From UBA6183 sp943372215 (GTDB taxonomy: Bacteria; Bacteroidota; Bacteroidia; UKL13-3): a stretch of DNA of 64,000 nucleotides. The stretch lies in NCBI GenBank assembly GCA_943372215.1, contig CALRXU020000014.1, positions 77,950 to 141,949 of the forward strand, given 5' to 3'. The translations under genes were made by a program, and so were the position numbers. Positions 25,176 through 34,311 of the stretch are shown here, in pieces. Position 1 is the first letter of the stretch. The number at the start of each line of letters is the position of its first letter. The notes beneath the pieces are model-generated. The model was not told the DNA's origin. It saw nothing but the letters and a program-made list of their open reading frames with translations, and made no database searches.

Positions 25176-27263
25176 GTGCTTCTAACTGAATATCCTTTCT
25201 GGCTAAGCCTCATTTGTTTAATACTAGCCTTAGCAGGAAGCTGGTTTCTTTATAGCAACAATCCACTAAAACTTGATGGGAAGTGGAAAAAGCAATTGGT
25301 ATGGTTGCTGCACTCATTGCGTTTTTGTGCGTTGTTTATCCTTTCATTTTTGCTATTGGGACCATTGCTTAATTTATTATCTACCCAAACCCAAAAGCCT
25401 GTTATTGTTTATGCCATCGACAACTCTCAATCTATTTTGTTGGCGCATGATTCTACCAACCTCAAAACGGTGTTTGCTAAACATTTAGAGACACTTCAAG
25501 AGGAGTTGGGCAATACTTACCAAGTAGTGCCTTACTTAGTTGGAAGTAATGCAACCAGTGGGGCCGCACCCGATTTTAGCGATAAAGAAACCCATTTATC
25601 AAACTTGTTTTCAACTTTAAAAGATAGGTATGATAATAGTAACCTTGGGGCCATTATATTGGCCACGGATGGTTTGTACAACAAGGGTGAAAATCCTCTT
25701 CAGGCAATCAAACAAGGAAAAACACCTATTTATCCAATAGCCCTTGGCGATACGGTTCAACATAAAGATGTATTGGTTAAAAATGTACGTACCAATTCTA
25801 TTGTATTTAAAGGCAACACTTTTCCCATGCAGATAGATGTGGCTGCATATGCTTCATCTGGAGAAAGTACCTTGTTACAGATTACCCGCAATGGTAAGGT
25901 GTTGTATAAACAACTGCTGGCTCTTTCGGCCAATTATTTTACCACGGTTAATGCCAATTTAACTGCTACAGAAAGTGGCACACAACATTATGTGGTTTCA
26001 CTCACTGTTTTAAAAAATGAGGTAAGTATTGCCAACAATGTTAAGGATGTATTTGTTCAGGTAGTTGATGGCAAACAGAAAATTGCCTTACTCGGCTATA
26101 CCCCACATCCTGATATTGGAGCCATTCAAAATGCCCTTCAACAAAATGAAAATTATGCGGTACAGTCGCTGCTCTTATCGCAAGGAGAAACCATTAATAA
26201 TGCAGAACAGTACAATTTAATCATACTGCACCAACTTCCAGGAATTAATGGCGAAGGTGTTAATCTAATTAAACAATTTAAGGAAAAAAACATTCCATTG
26301 CTTTATGTATTGGGTGCACAAAGCAACCTTTCCTACTTGAATCAACTGGAGCCCATTTTGCAAATTAGCGGGTCAAGAGGTGCTGTAAATGATGCTTTAC
26401 CATTGTTTCAAAGCAGCTTTAGTTTGTTTACGTTAACGGCTGATGAACAAGAACACATCAAAAAATTTCCACCTTTAACCAGCCCATTTGGAAATTACCG
26501 AGTAACTGGAGAAATAGAAACTTTGTTTAAACAGCAAATTGGCTATGTAAAAACAGATTATCCCCTATTGTTTTTTTCTAAAGGAGGCAATGGCCGTTCA
26601 GGTTTTTTGTGTGGCGAAGGCTTTTGGAAATGGCGTTTATATGATATGCCTTTAAGTAATCAGGTTACCAGTAGCAATATATTAAACAGCTCAGTGCAAT
26701 ACCTCACCAGCAAAAAGGACCAAAACAAATTGCGGGTATCAGGGAAAAAAGTGTTTGATGAGAATGAGGAAATTACCTTTGATGCTGAGTTGTATAATGA
26801 AAGTTACCAATTGGTAAATACGCCAGAGTTAAATATGCTCATTAGCAACGCTGCTGGCAAAGATTACCGATTTAGTTTTACCAAAACTGCCCAGTCTTAT
26901 TCATTAAATACAGGAATACTCCCAGCAGGGGTTTATCAATATACGGCTTCTTGTTTTATGGGAACAAGTGAGCGAAAAGTAAGCGGACAATTTATTGTTA
27001 AGCCTTTACAAGCTGAGTTTATGCAAACCACGGCCAATCACCAATTGCTGCACCAACTTGCCGATGAAAGCGGAGGGGCTATGTTTTATTTGAACAACTT
27101 AGCGGGTGTACAAAAAGCCATTAAACAAAACCCTAAAATTAAACCTGTAATTTACCAAAACAATGAGTTAAAAAGCTGGATTGACCTAAAGTGGCTGTTC
27201 GCTTTAATTTTATTGTTTATTTCTTTGGAGTGGTTTGTACGTAAATGGAACGGTAGTATCTAA
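25176..27263 (+). CDS. Membrane protein with VWA-like domain
   Basis: 695 residues from a GTG start; a stop codon lies in frame just upstream, so no earlier start exists. Two membrane helices are at about 5-25 and 45-70 (the second LLHSLRFCALFILSFLLLG). A VWA-like core follows, with the metal-site pattern DNSQS near residue 83 and ILATDGLYNKG further on. Then come beta-sandwich-like regions and a single C-terminal helix (WLFALILLFISLEWF). This layout is common in Bacteroidota proteins sometimes found with BatA/BatD or MoxR, but no such genes are adjacent. The central part probably lies in the periplasm. Function unknown. Confidence 0.75.
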   Translation: MLLTEYPFWLSLICLILALAGSWFLYSNNPLKLDGKWKKQLVWLLHSLRFCALFILSFLLLGPLLNLLSTQTQKPVIVYAIDNSQSILLAHDSTNLKTVFAKHLETLQEELGNTYQVVPYLVGSNATSGAAPDFSDKETHLSNLFSTLKDRYDNSNLGAIILATDGLYNKGENPLQAIKQGKTPIYPIALGDTVQHKDVLVKNVRTNSIVFKGNTFPMQIDVAAYASSGESTLLQITRNGKVLYKQLLALSANYFTTVNANLTATESGTQHYVVSLTVLKNEVSIANNVKDVFVQVVDGKQKIALLGYTPHPDIGAIQNALQQNENYAVQSLLLSQGETINNAEQYNLIILHQLPGINGEGVNLIKQFKEKNIPLLYVLGAQSNLSYLNQLEPILQISGSRGAVNDALPLFQSSFSLFTLTADEQEHIKKFPPLTSPFGNYRVTGEIETLFKQQIGYVKTDYPLLFFSKGGNGRSGFLCGEGFWKWRLYDMPLSNQVTSSNILNSSVQYLTSKKDQNKLRVSGKKVFDENEEITFDAELYNESYQLVNTPELNMLISNAAGKDYRFSFTKTAQSYSLNTGILPAGVYQYTASCFMGTSERKVSGQFIVKPLQAEFMQTTANHQLLHQLADESGGAMFYLNNLAGVQKAIKQNPKIKPVIYQNNELKSWIDLKWLFALILLFISLEWFVRKWNGSI

Positions 27264-27272
27264 ATCACCCAA

Positions 27273-27875
27273 TTATTGGTAAGGCACCCGCAATGCAATG
27301 CTTCTTCCCAATGTTACTTCGTCAGCATATTCCAGTTCTCCACCAATGGCAATACCACGAGAAATGGTACTGATATTTACTGGCATATCCTTAAGTTTTT
27401 TAGAGAGGTAAAACACCGTTGTATCCCCTTCCATGGTTGCGCTTATTGCCATAATTACCTCGGTTGTTTGTTCCACACGTATGCGCTCAATCAGTTGGTT
27501 GATATTGAGTTGATCGGGGCCGATACCACTTACTGGATTAATAAGGCCGCCTATTACATGATACGTACCATTAAACTGATTGGTATTTTCAATGGCAATT
27601 ACATCTCTTAAATCTTCAACCACACAAATGGTGTGTTGGTTTCGTTTAGGGTTATTGCAAATGTTGCAAAACTCGGCATCACTCACATTTCCGCATCTTT
27701 TACAGTATTGAATTTTGGTGCGCAATTTAATTACCGCCTCCCCCAATTTAATGGCATCTTGTTCTTGTTGTTTTAACAAATGTAATACCATTCGCATGGC
27801 AGATTTTTTGCCGACTCCAGGAAACTTGCTTAATTCATTTACGGCTTCCTCAATTAATGCCGATGGGTAATTCAT
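27273..27875 (-). CDS. recR: Recombination mediator RecR
   Basis: Works with RecO and RecF to load RecA at gaps. 200 residues, the usual length. An N-terminal helix-hairpin-helix (LSKFPGVGKKSAMRM) is followed by a four-cysteine zinc motif (C58, C61, C70, C73), then a Toprim domain with CVVEDLRDV and the conserved Walker-B-like C-terminal part. It is transcribed toward the VWA-like gene. The start ATG lies four bases after a TACCTTTG box, so the transcript is probably leaderless. No dnaX or YbaB gene neighbours it here. Confidence 0.95.
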   Translation of the reverse strand: MNYPSALIEEAVNELSKFPGVGKKSAMRMVLHLLKQQEQDAIKLGEAVIKLRTKIQYCKRCGNVSDAEFCNICNNPKRNQHTICVVEDLRDVIAIENTNQFNGTYHVIGGLINPVSGIGPDQLNINQLIERIRVEQTTEVIMAISATMEGDTTVFYLSKKLKDMPVNISTISRGIAIGGELEYADEVTLGRSIALRVPYQ

Positions 27876-27879
27876 TTGC

Positions 27880-27887
27880 CAAAGGTA
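27880..27887 (-). promoter_or_regulatory. -7 promoter element of recR (TACCTTTG), leaderless
   Basis: Exact TAnnTTTG on the minus strand, separated from the ATG at 27875 by GCAA. Confidence 0.6.
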
Positions 27888-28180
27888 TTAATAAATTCAT
27901 AGTTGAATAGCACTAAACTTAAGCTGTAACAAGCTGTTTTTCCACATTATCCCACCAATATAAAACCCACTGGATTATTTTTTTTAGGGCTGTTCCTTCG
28001 GCATTTAAAGCAAGCCTCATGCATTTTACTTGAGCAACCAGTTTTTAATACTCTGATAACCAATTCACAACACACTGATTGGAATCAATTTTCTCCTAAA
28101 TTTATCTCCTCTTGTTTGATATTGTTTACACATTGGCGTTGCTGTTACTAATTATATTTTAAGGGATAGGTTGGTGTTCC
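27888..28180. other. Intergenic region between recR and the symporter gene
   Basis: About 290 AT-rich bases between the divergent recR and symporter promoters. I saw no tRNA, ORF or strong hairpin. A TTTT at 28157-28160 stands 20 bases before the symporter's -7 box and may be its weak -33 element. Confidence 0.4.
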
Positions 28181-28188
28181 TACATTTG
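28181..28188 (+). promoter_or_regulatory. -7 promoter element of the symporter gene (TACATTTG)
   Basis: Exact TAnnTTTG match. ATG codons at 28191 and 28194 lie two and five bases downstream, so this mRNA too may be leaderless or nearly so. Confidence 0.6.
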
Positions 28189-28190
28189 CC

Positions 28191-29645
28191 ATGATGTCGC
28201 CAGTATTACTTTTTTCTATTATTATCCTGTACTTCTTGGTATTGTTATCGGTAGCTTTTTACACGGCTAAGGGTAGCAATAACCATACTTTTTTTATTGG
28301 CAACAAAAACAGCAATTGGATGCTGGTTGCCTTTGGGATGATTGGTACCTCGTTAAGTGGGGTAACGTTTATTAGTGTTCCCGGCACAATTGGGACAAAC
28401 CACTTTACTTATTTTCAAGTGGTGTTGGGTTACTTTATTGGCTATTTTGTTGTTGCTTATGTGTTACTGCCACTTTATTATCGATTAAACTTAACCAGCA
28501 TTTACCATTACCTGCACCATCGGTTTGGCATTTATAGTTATAAAACCGGGGCTTTGCTCTTTATTGTGTCCCGCACATTGGGTGCCACGTTGCGTTTGTA
28601 TTTGGTTATTAATGTAATGCAGCTATTTATTTTAAATGCACTAGATATATCGTTTGTTACTACCACTTTTTTTATTTTGATAATGATTTTGCTGTATACG
28701 TTTAAGGGTGGCGTAAAAACTATTGTTTGGACTGATACGTTGCAAACGTTTTTTATGTTATTGGCATTGGTAGTTTGCGTGATTTACATCATGAGCAGCT
28801 TGGGTATTGGGTTTGGGGAGGCCATTTCACAAATGAATACCCTTGGCTATACCGAGATGTTTGGTTTTGATACCATGGATAAGAAATTCTTTTTAAAGCA
28901 AATTATCGGTGGGGCTTTTATTACCATTAGCATGACTGGCTTGGATCAAGAGATGATGCAAAAAAATATTAGTGTTAAGAATCTTGGCGATTCACAAAAA
29001 AACATGGTTACGTTTAGCACGGTTATGGTGGTGGTAAACTTCTTGTTTCTTTTCCTTGGCGGGTTGCTTTATTTGTTTGCGCAGGACAAAGGATTACCGG
29101 TGAAGGGAGACGATTTGTTTCCAACTGTTGCTTTACAGTACTTACCTCCAATTATTTCAGTTATTTTCATTATTGGCCTTATATCTGCACTTTTCCCAAG
29201 TGCTGATGGTGCAATAACGGCCCTCACTTCTTCTTTCTGCATTGATATTTTAGGCTTGAACCGAAATAAAAACCTCAATGAGGAACAACAAAGTAAAACA
29301 CGTATTGCAGTTCATTTAACGTTTGCTGCTGTATTTTTACTGTTTGTTCTATATTTTAAATGGCTTGATAATAAATCCATTATTAATATCCTGCTTGATA
29401 TAGCAACATATACTTATGGACCATTACTAGGGCTATTTGCATTTGGTATCCTAACCCAAAAAGCGGTAAACGATCGGTTTGCACCTGTGGTATGTATTGC
29501 AGCCCCGGTATTGAGTTATTGCCTGCAACAGTTCTCAACCAACTTATTAGGTGGTTATGAAATTGGCATTGAAATGGTAATTATTAATGGCCTATTTACA
29601 TTTATTGGCCTTTATACCATTAGTAAACCTCAAAAATTGGCTTAA
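28191..29645 (+). CDS. Sodium:solute symporter (SSS family)
   Basis: 484 residues with about thirteen membrane segments. Family features are visible: the first helix, then GSNNHTFFIGNKNSNWMLVA, GTSLSGVTFISVPG in the substrate-binding region, and FKGGVKTIVWTDTLQTFFM, a hallmark of SSS proteins. It uses the sodium gradient to import a small solute, but the substrate (sugar, amino acid, pantothenate or sialate) cannot be read from sequence. A second ATG at 28194 is equally likely as start. It stands alone before metH. Confidence 0.88.
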   Translation: MMSPVLLFSIIILYFLVLLSVAFYTAKGSNNHTFFIGNKNSNWMLVAFGMIGTSLSGVTFISVPGTIGTNHFTYFQVVLGYFIGYFVVAYVLLPLYYRLNLTSIYHYLHHRFGIYSYKTGALLFIVSRTLGATLRLYLVINVMQLFILNALDISFVTTTFFILIMILLYTFKGGVKTIVWTDTLQTFFMLLALVVCVIYIMSSLGIGFGEAISQMNTLGYTEMFGFDTMDKKFFLKQIIGGAFITISMTGLDQEMMQKNISVKNLGDSQKNMVTFSTVMVVVNFLFLFLGGLLYLFAQDKGLPVKGDDLFPTVALQYLPPIISVIFIIGLISALFPSADGAITALTSSFCIDILGLNRNKNLNEEQQSKTRIAVHLTFAAVFLLFVLYFKWLDNKSIINILLDIATYTYGPLLGLFAFGILTQKAVNDRFAPVVCIAAPVLSYCLQQFSTNLLGGYEIGIEMVIINGLFTFIGLYTISKPQKLA

Positions 29646-29695
29646 TGATATCACTTTGTATGTGTTACTTATCATTTAAACAGCATACTATTTAG

Positions 29696-29703
29696 TATAT
29701 TTG
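29696..29703 (+). promoter_or_regulatory. -7 promoter element of metH (TATATTTG)
   Basis: Exact TAnnTTTG match 21 bases before ATG 29725. It overlaps the in-frame TTG at 29701, which is therefore not the start codon. Confidence 0.65.
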
Positions 29704-29724
29704 CGACCTCTTGAAAATTTATAC

Positions 29725-32400
29725 ATGACGAATACTGACTATACTTTACGACTTTCAGGATTAGAACCCTTGGTGATTTATGAAGGGGCCAACTTTATTA
29801 ACGTTGGGGAACGCACAAACGTAACAGGATCGAAAAAATTTCTACGTTTGATTAAAGAAGGTGATTATGATGCTGCGCTTGATGTAGCACGCGAGCAGGT
29901 GCAAGGCGGGGCACAGATTATTGATATTAACATGGATGAAGGGATGATTGACGGTGCTGATGCCATGACCCGCTTTTTGAACTTGGTGATGGCAGAGCCC
30001 GACATATCAAGAGTGCCTATTATGATTGATTCCAGCAAATGGGAAATTATTGTAGCAGGGCTTAAATGCGTTCAGGGCAAGTGTGTGGTAAACTCTATTT
30101 CATTAAAAGGTGGTGAAGAAGAATTTATAAAACAAGCTAAAACCATTAGAAGGTTTGGTGCTGCCGTAATTGTGATGTTGTTTGATGAGTTAGGTCAGGC
30201 AGATAATTATGACCGAAGGGTAGAAATTGCTGAACGGGCTTATCGCATTCTTACGGAACAAGTGCATTTTCCAGCAGGTGATATCATTTTTGACCCGAAC
30301 ATTTTTCCTGTTGCAACGGGAATGGAAGAGCATAGAAAAAATGCCATTGACTTTTTTAATGCCACCAAGTGGATTAAAACCAATCTTCCAGGAGCAAAAA
30401 TCAGTGGTGGTGTTTCCAATGTTTCTTTCTCGTTTAGGGGCAATGATAAAGTTCGTGAGGCCATGCACTCTGCTTTTCTTTATCATGCCATAAAAAACGG
30501 AATGGATATGGGTATTGTAAACCCAAGCCAGTTGGAGGTATATGATGAAATTGACAAGGATTTACTTGTACATGTTGAAGATGTTTTATTAGACAGAAGA
30601 GATGATGCTACAGAGCGGTTGTTGGAGTATGCCGAAAAAGTAAAAGGAAAAGGGAAGGAAAAAGTGCTTGATGAGGAATGGCGTAAAGGTACTATTGAAG
30701 AACGCCTTAGCCATGCTTTAATAAAAGGTATTGTTGAGTTTATTGATGTTGATACCGAAGAGGCAAGACTTAAATATGGCAGGCCATTAAATGTAATTGA
30801 AGGCCCATTGATGGCAGGAATGAATGTGGTGGGTGATTTATTTGGACAAGGGAAAATGTTTTTACCACAAGTGGTAAAAAGCGCCCGTGTAATGAAAAAG
30901 GCAGTAGCCTTTTTAACCCCATACTTGGAAGAAGAAAAACGCCTCTCAGGTGCAGCAGCAGGTGGAGGCCAAGGTAAAATTTTATTGGCTACCGTAAAAG
31001 GTGATGTGCATGATATTGGGAAAAACATTGTTGGCGTGGTGTTGGCTTGCAACAATTTTGAGATTGTGGATATGGGCGTGATGGTTCCTGCGGATAAAAT
31101 TTTGGAAAGAGCCAAGGCTGAAAATGCAGATATTATTGGCCTAAGCGGGCTTATTACTCCAAGCTTAGACGAAATGGTGCATATGGCCAAAGAAATGGAA
31201 AGACTGGGAATGAAAACCCCTTTGCTTATTGGTGGTGCTACAACATCTCGCGTACATACTGCTGTTAAAATTGATCAGAATTATAGTGGCCCGGTAGTGC
31301 ACGTGCTTGATGCCAGTAAAAGTGTGCCAGTTGCGCAAAGCCTAATTAGCAAAGAAAACAGGCCTGCTTTTGAAAAGAGTTTAAAGGAAGATTATGCCCG
31401 TTTTAGGGAAGATTATAAAAACCGCAAACGGGAGAAAAATTTTGTTTCCTTACAAAAAGCGCGCGAGCATAGAATTCACGTAAAACCTGAAAACGTAGTA
31501 AAACCTGATTTTACTGGTCTTAAAGTGTTTAACAATTACCCTTTAGAAGAACTGCGCCAATATATTGATTGGACGCCTTTTTTTATGACTTGGGAACTTG
31601 CCGGACGTTATCCTAAAATATTAGAGGATGAAATTGTTGGTGCAGAAGCCACCAAGTTACTGGCTGATGCCAATAAAATGCTTGATGAAATTATTAGCCA
31701 GAAGTTGTTAACGGCTAAGGCCGTGATTGGATTCTGGCCTGCTAATGGTATTGGGGATGATATTGAGTTAACCACAGATGATGGCAAAAAAGTGTTTCAC
31801 TTTCTACGCCAACAAGGTGAAAAAGCTGAAGGCCAAAATTACCATTGCTTGGCTGATTTTGTTGTACCCGTAGAGGCTGGTATAACTGACTATATGGGAG
31901 GATTTGCGGTAACGGCAGGCATAGGGATTGAAAAATTGGTTGAAGAGTTTGAAAAAAATCATGATGATTATAGCAGCATTATGATTAAAGCCCTTGCAGA
32001 TAGATTAGCTGAAGCTTTTGCAGAGAGAATGCACGAGTTGGTGAGAAAGGAGTTTTGGGGTTATGCCAAAGGCGAAAACCTGCCTTATGACCACCTTATT
32101 AAAGAGGAATACGTGGGCATAAGACCAGCCCCTGGTTATCCGGCTTGCCCTGACCATACTGAAAAGCGCTTGCTGTTTGATTTATTGCAGGCCGAAAACA
32201 ATACGGGTATAAGTTTAACTGACAGTTACGCCATGTATCCGGCAGCGAGTGTTAGCGGGTTTTATTTTGGCCATCCCGAAAGCAAATATTTTGGTGTTGG
32301 CAAAATTAACAAAGATCAGGTTGAAGAATATGCCCGAAGAAAACAACAGGATATTGCATTTGTTGAAAGATGGTTATCGCCTAACCTAGGCTATGAGTAG
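29725..32400 (+). CDS. metH: Methionine synthase, B12-dependent, lacking the homocysteine-binding module
   Basis: Transfers a methyl group from methyltetrahydrofolate through cobalamin to homocysteine. 891 residues versus about 1,227 for the full enzyme. Present are the pterin-binding module (INVGERTNVTGSKKF near 23-37), the B12 cap and binding modules with the DVHDIGKN cobalt-ligand loop near 427-434, and the reactivation domain with RPAPGYPACPDHTEK near 800. The N-terminal ~350-residue homocysteine/zinc module is absent and the protein begins cleanly at the pterin module. Bacteroidota commonly split MetH into two genes; here the partner is not adjacent on either side. The activation domain being intact argues for a functional split enzyme. 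Confidence 0.93.
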   Translation: MTNTDYTLRLSGLEPLVIYEGANFINVGERTNVTGSKKFLRLIKEGDYDAALDVAREQVQGGAQIIDINMDEGMIDGADAMTRFLNLVMAEPDISRVPIMIDSSKWEIIVAGLKCVQGKCVVNSISLKGGEEEFIKQAKTIRRFGAAVIVMLFDELGQADNYDRRVEIAERAYRILTEQVHFPAGDIIFDPNIFPVATGMEEHRKNAIDFFNATKWIKTNLPGAKISGGVSNVSFSFRGNDKVREAMHSAFLYHAIKNGMDMGIVNPSQLEVYDEIDKDLLVHVEDVLLDRRDDATERLLEYAEKVKGKGKEKVLDEEWRKGTIEERLSHALIKGIVEFIDVDTEEARLKYGRPLNVIEGPLMAGMNVVGDLFGQGKMFLPQVVKSARVMKKAVAFLTPYLEEEKRLSGAAAGGGQGKILLATVKGDVHDIGKNIVGVVLACNNFEIVDMGVMVPADKILERAKAENADIIGLSGLITPSLDEMVHMAKEMERLGMKTPLLIGGATTSRVHTAVKIDQNYSGPVVHVLDASKSVPVAQSLISKENRPAFEKSLKEDYARFREDYKNRKREKNFVSLQKAREHRIHVKPENVVKPDFTGLKVFNNYPLEELRQYIDWTPFFMTWELAGRYPKILEDEIVGAEATKLLADANKMLDEIISQKLLTAKAVIGFWPANGIGDDIELTTDDGKKVFHFLRQQGEKAEGQNYHCLADFVVPVEAGITDYMGGFAVTAGIGIEKLVEEFEKNHDDYSSIMIKALADRLAEAFAERMHELVRKEFWGYAKGENLPYDHLIKEEYVGIRPAPGYPACPDHTEKRLLFDLLQAENNTGISLTDSYAMYPAASVSGFYFGHPESKYFGVGKINKDQVEEYARRKQQDIAFVERWLSPNLGYE

Positions 32401-32433
32401 ACACGCAGCTTATTCCCATATAGATCTGTTCAC

Positions 32434-32467
32434 AAAAAAGCCACTCGATTAAGGAGTGGCTTTTTTT
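32434..32467. terminator. Bidirectional terminator
   Basis: Stem GCCACTC (32440-32446) / GAGTGGC (32454-32460) extended by an A-run and a seven-T run. It serves the convergent metH and DUF6089 genes. Confidence 0.9.
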
Positions 32468-32475
32468 ATTTCTTT

Positions 32476-33363
32476 TTAATAAAACCGTGGGCAACGAATG
32501 GCTTTGCCAGATGAGCCTCTACTTCTTCCTCCGCCACCGCCAGAGCTTTTACCTAAGGTGTATGCCGCGGTTAAGCCATACATGAAGTAAAAATCCGAAT
32601 TTTGAATAATCTTATTCACCACACCAGATCCATAAGCTTCCTTTGGTGTACCCATCTTACTTCTATAATCTCCAATGTTTTTATCAGAAGTAGATCTTGC
32701 ATAAATCACACGTGTTAGTGCCGGGTCTCCTGTTATTGCAGGATCCACATATCTGTTTTCAGGAGCAATATCATCAATATAGGAAGTTGTAGTGTACCTC
32801 ATTCCCAACTCAAAACCCAATTGGAATTTTTTTGCTACGTAATACCTAAATCCAAGACCTATGGGTACGCAAATAGCTGATGTTGAATAAGAAATACCTG
32901 AAAGTTTTAAGGGTGCTGTACTTATCAACGTTCCATTTAAATTGGTTTTAGGATCGAATGTAAAAAACCCTATTCCAGCAAAAACGTAAGGAATTAATGG
33001 GTTTGCAAATCTTCTGCCCTTGTTTCTATCTGCTTTTAGATTAAACTCAGCAATTAAAGATCCCTCAATAATGGTAGATTCAAAATTCCAATTTCTGCCT
33101 ATTTGCCAATCACTTGTACTGTTTTGGTCGTCTCCCTGCACTTTGGCGTAACCTCCAAACGCTCTTAGTGCCAGTCTTTGTCCCAAACGGTAACGAACAA
33201 ATCCACCAAAAGAAGGTCCAATGCTTTTAACGTCCAGGCTATTCACTACATCGCCATAATAATACGACCCACCCACAAGCAAACCAATGTCGGTATTTTG
33301 GGCTTTCACCAATCCAACGCAACATATCATGAATAGGATAACTAATTTCTTTTTAATACTCAT
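32476..33363 (-). CDS. DUF6089-like outer-membrane beta-barrel protein
   Basis: 295 residues. Signal peptide at about 1-21, ending VKAQ. The mature N-terminus NTDIGLLVGGSYYYGDVV is the start typical of the DUF6089 family. Alternating strands (VRYRLGQRLALRAFGGY, PYVFAGIGFFTF, FQLGFELGMRYT) indicate an eight- to twelve-strand barrel. The last ~30 residues are unusual: a glycine- and serine-rich run followed by a basic RCPRFY tail instead of a terminal barrel strand, probably periplasmic or disordered. A promoter lies 22 bases upstream. Function unknown; DUF6089 proteins are widespread in Bacteroidota. Confidence 0.8.
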   Translation of the reverse strand: MSIKKKLVILFMICCVGLVKAQNTDIGLLVGGSYYYGDVVNSLDVKSIGPSFGGFVRYRLGQRLALRAFGGYAKVQGDDQNSTSDWQIGRNWNFESTIIEGSLIAEFNLKADRNKGRRFANPLIPYVFAGIGFFTFDPKTNLNGTLISTAPLKLSGISYSTSAICVPIGLGFRYYVAKKFQLGFELGMRYTTTSYIDDIAPENRYVDPAITGDPALTRVIYARSTSDKNIGDYRSKMGTPKEAYGSGVVNKIIQNSDFYFMYGLTAAYTLGKSSGGGGGRSRGSSGKAIRCPRFY

Positions 33364-33384
33364 ATAGAGGTTTTATAGATGCCA

Positions 33385-33415
33385 CAAAATTAAACGATTA
33401 ATCTTTAAAAACAAG
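33385..33415 (-). promoter_or_regulatory. Promoter of the DUF6089 gene
   Basis: On the minus strand CTTG (33415-33412), 19 bases, then TAATTTTG (33392-33385), an exact -7 match, 22 bases before the start codon. Confidence 0.6.
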
Positions 33416-33426
33416 GAAGATATGCA

Positions 33427-34311
33427 TTAACTGTTTCTATTGTCTACCCCCCACATGAGTTTATTGCGTAATGTATTGAGGTAGTTGTCATCATTAAAGC
33501 GAACCAAGTTAAAGGTAAAGCTTGCTTTTTTAATGGCCAATTGCGCATTGTTAGATACTGTTTCAGACCTGGAATCCAATGAAATCAAGTAACTGGTGGC
33601 ACGGCCCTCTATTTCAAATGAGAGCACATTTTCATCGCTTACAATAATAGGTCTAACATTTAGGTTATGGGGGGCAATAGGTGTAATAGCAAAACTCGAG
33701 CTGTTTGGATACATGATTGGCCCACCACAGCTAAGGGAGTATCCGGTAGAACCGGTGGGGGTTGAAATAATTAAACCATCACTCCAATAAGAATTTAGAA
33801 ACTCTCCATTGATATAAGAATGGATGATAATCATGCTTGATGTATCCTTCTTGTGAATTACAAAATCATTTAATGCATACGTAATGCCATCAAACAAGCC
33901 TATATCAGATTCAAGTTGTAAAACCAACCTATGGTCAAGTTGGTAATGGCCTTTGGTTAAGTTATCAATGGCCTTGGAGGCATTTTTCATGTCAACTCCA
34001 GCCAAAAAGCCCAGGCGGCCAGTGTTAATCCCTAGTACAGGTGTTTCTAAATCAAGCACATAGGTTAATGAATCAAGTATTGTTCCGTCTCCACCAATAC
34101 TTATGAGGTAATCTACCCCAAACTTCTTTAGGGTTTCATAACTATCAAAGGTATTTGTTTCTTTTATACGAAGTTCTGCTTGTTTGCATTGAATTAGAAA
34201 AGTTTCTTCTACATAAAATGCAATTTCTCTTTGGTGAAGATCATCAAAAATGAGTTGTAGCTGCTTTTGGTATTCCTTTTTGTAAACCCTACCGTAAATC
34301 GCAAGTTTCAT
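33427..34311 (-). CDS. nadK: NAD kinase
   Basis: Phosphorylates NAD to NADP with ATP. 294 residues from ATG 34311; this ATG overlaps the TGA of the upstream CBS gene (ATGA), so translation is coupled and the longer in-frame start is unnecessary. The GGDGT motif is at 73-77, NTGRLGF at about 96-102, and PTGSTGYSLSCGGPI marks the NAD-binding, conserved C-terminal half. The C-terminus ends near residue 294 with no added domain. It is the last gene of a hydrolase-CBS-NAD kinase unit. Confidence 0.95.
   Translation of the reverse strand: MKLAIYGRVYKKEYQKQLQLIFDDLHQREIAFYVEETFLIQCKQAELRIKETNTFDSYETLKKFGVDYLISIGGDGTILDSLTYVLDLETPVLGINTGRLGFLAGVDMKNASKAIDNLTKGHYQLDHRLVLQLESDIGLFDGITYALNDFVIHKKDTSSMIIIHSYINGEFLNSYWSDGLIISTPTGSTGYSLSCGGPIMYPNSSSFAITPIAPHNLNVRPIIVSDENVLSFEIEGRATSYLISLDSRSETVSNNAQLAIKKASFTFNLVRFNDDNYLNTLRNKLMWGVDNRNS

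Noticed and set aside
30483..31190. A 235-codon open frame on the minus strand opposite metH
   Set aside because: It lies wholly inside metH, whose domains are unambiguous. The translation is Ser/Pro/Phe-rich low complexity typical of an antisense shadow.
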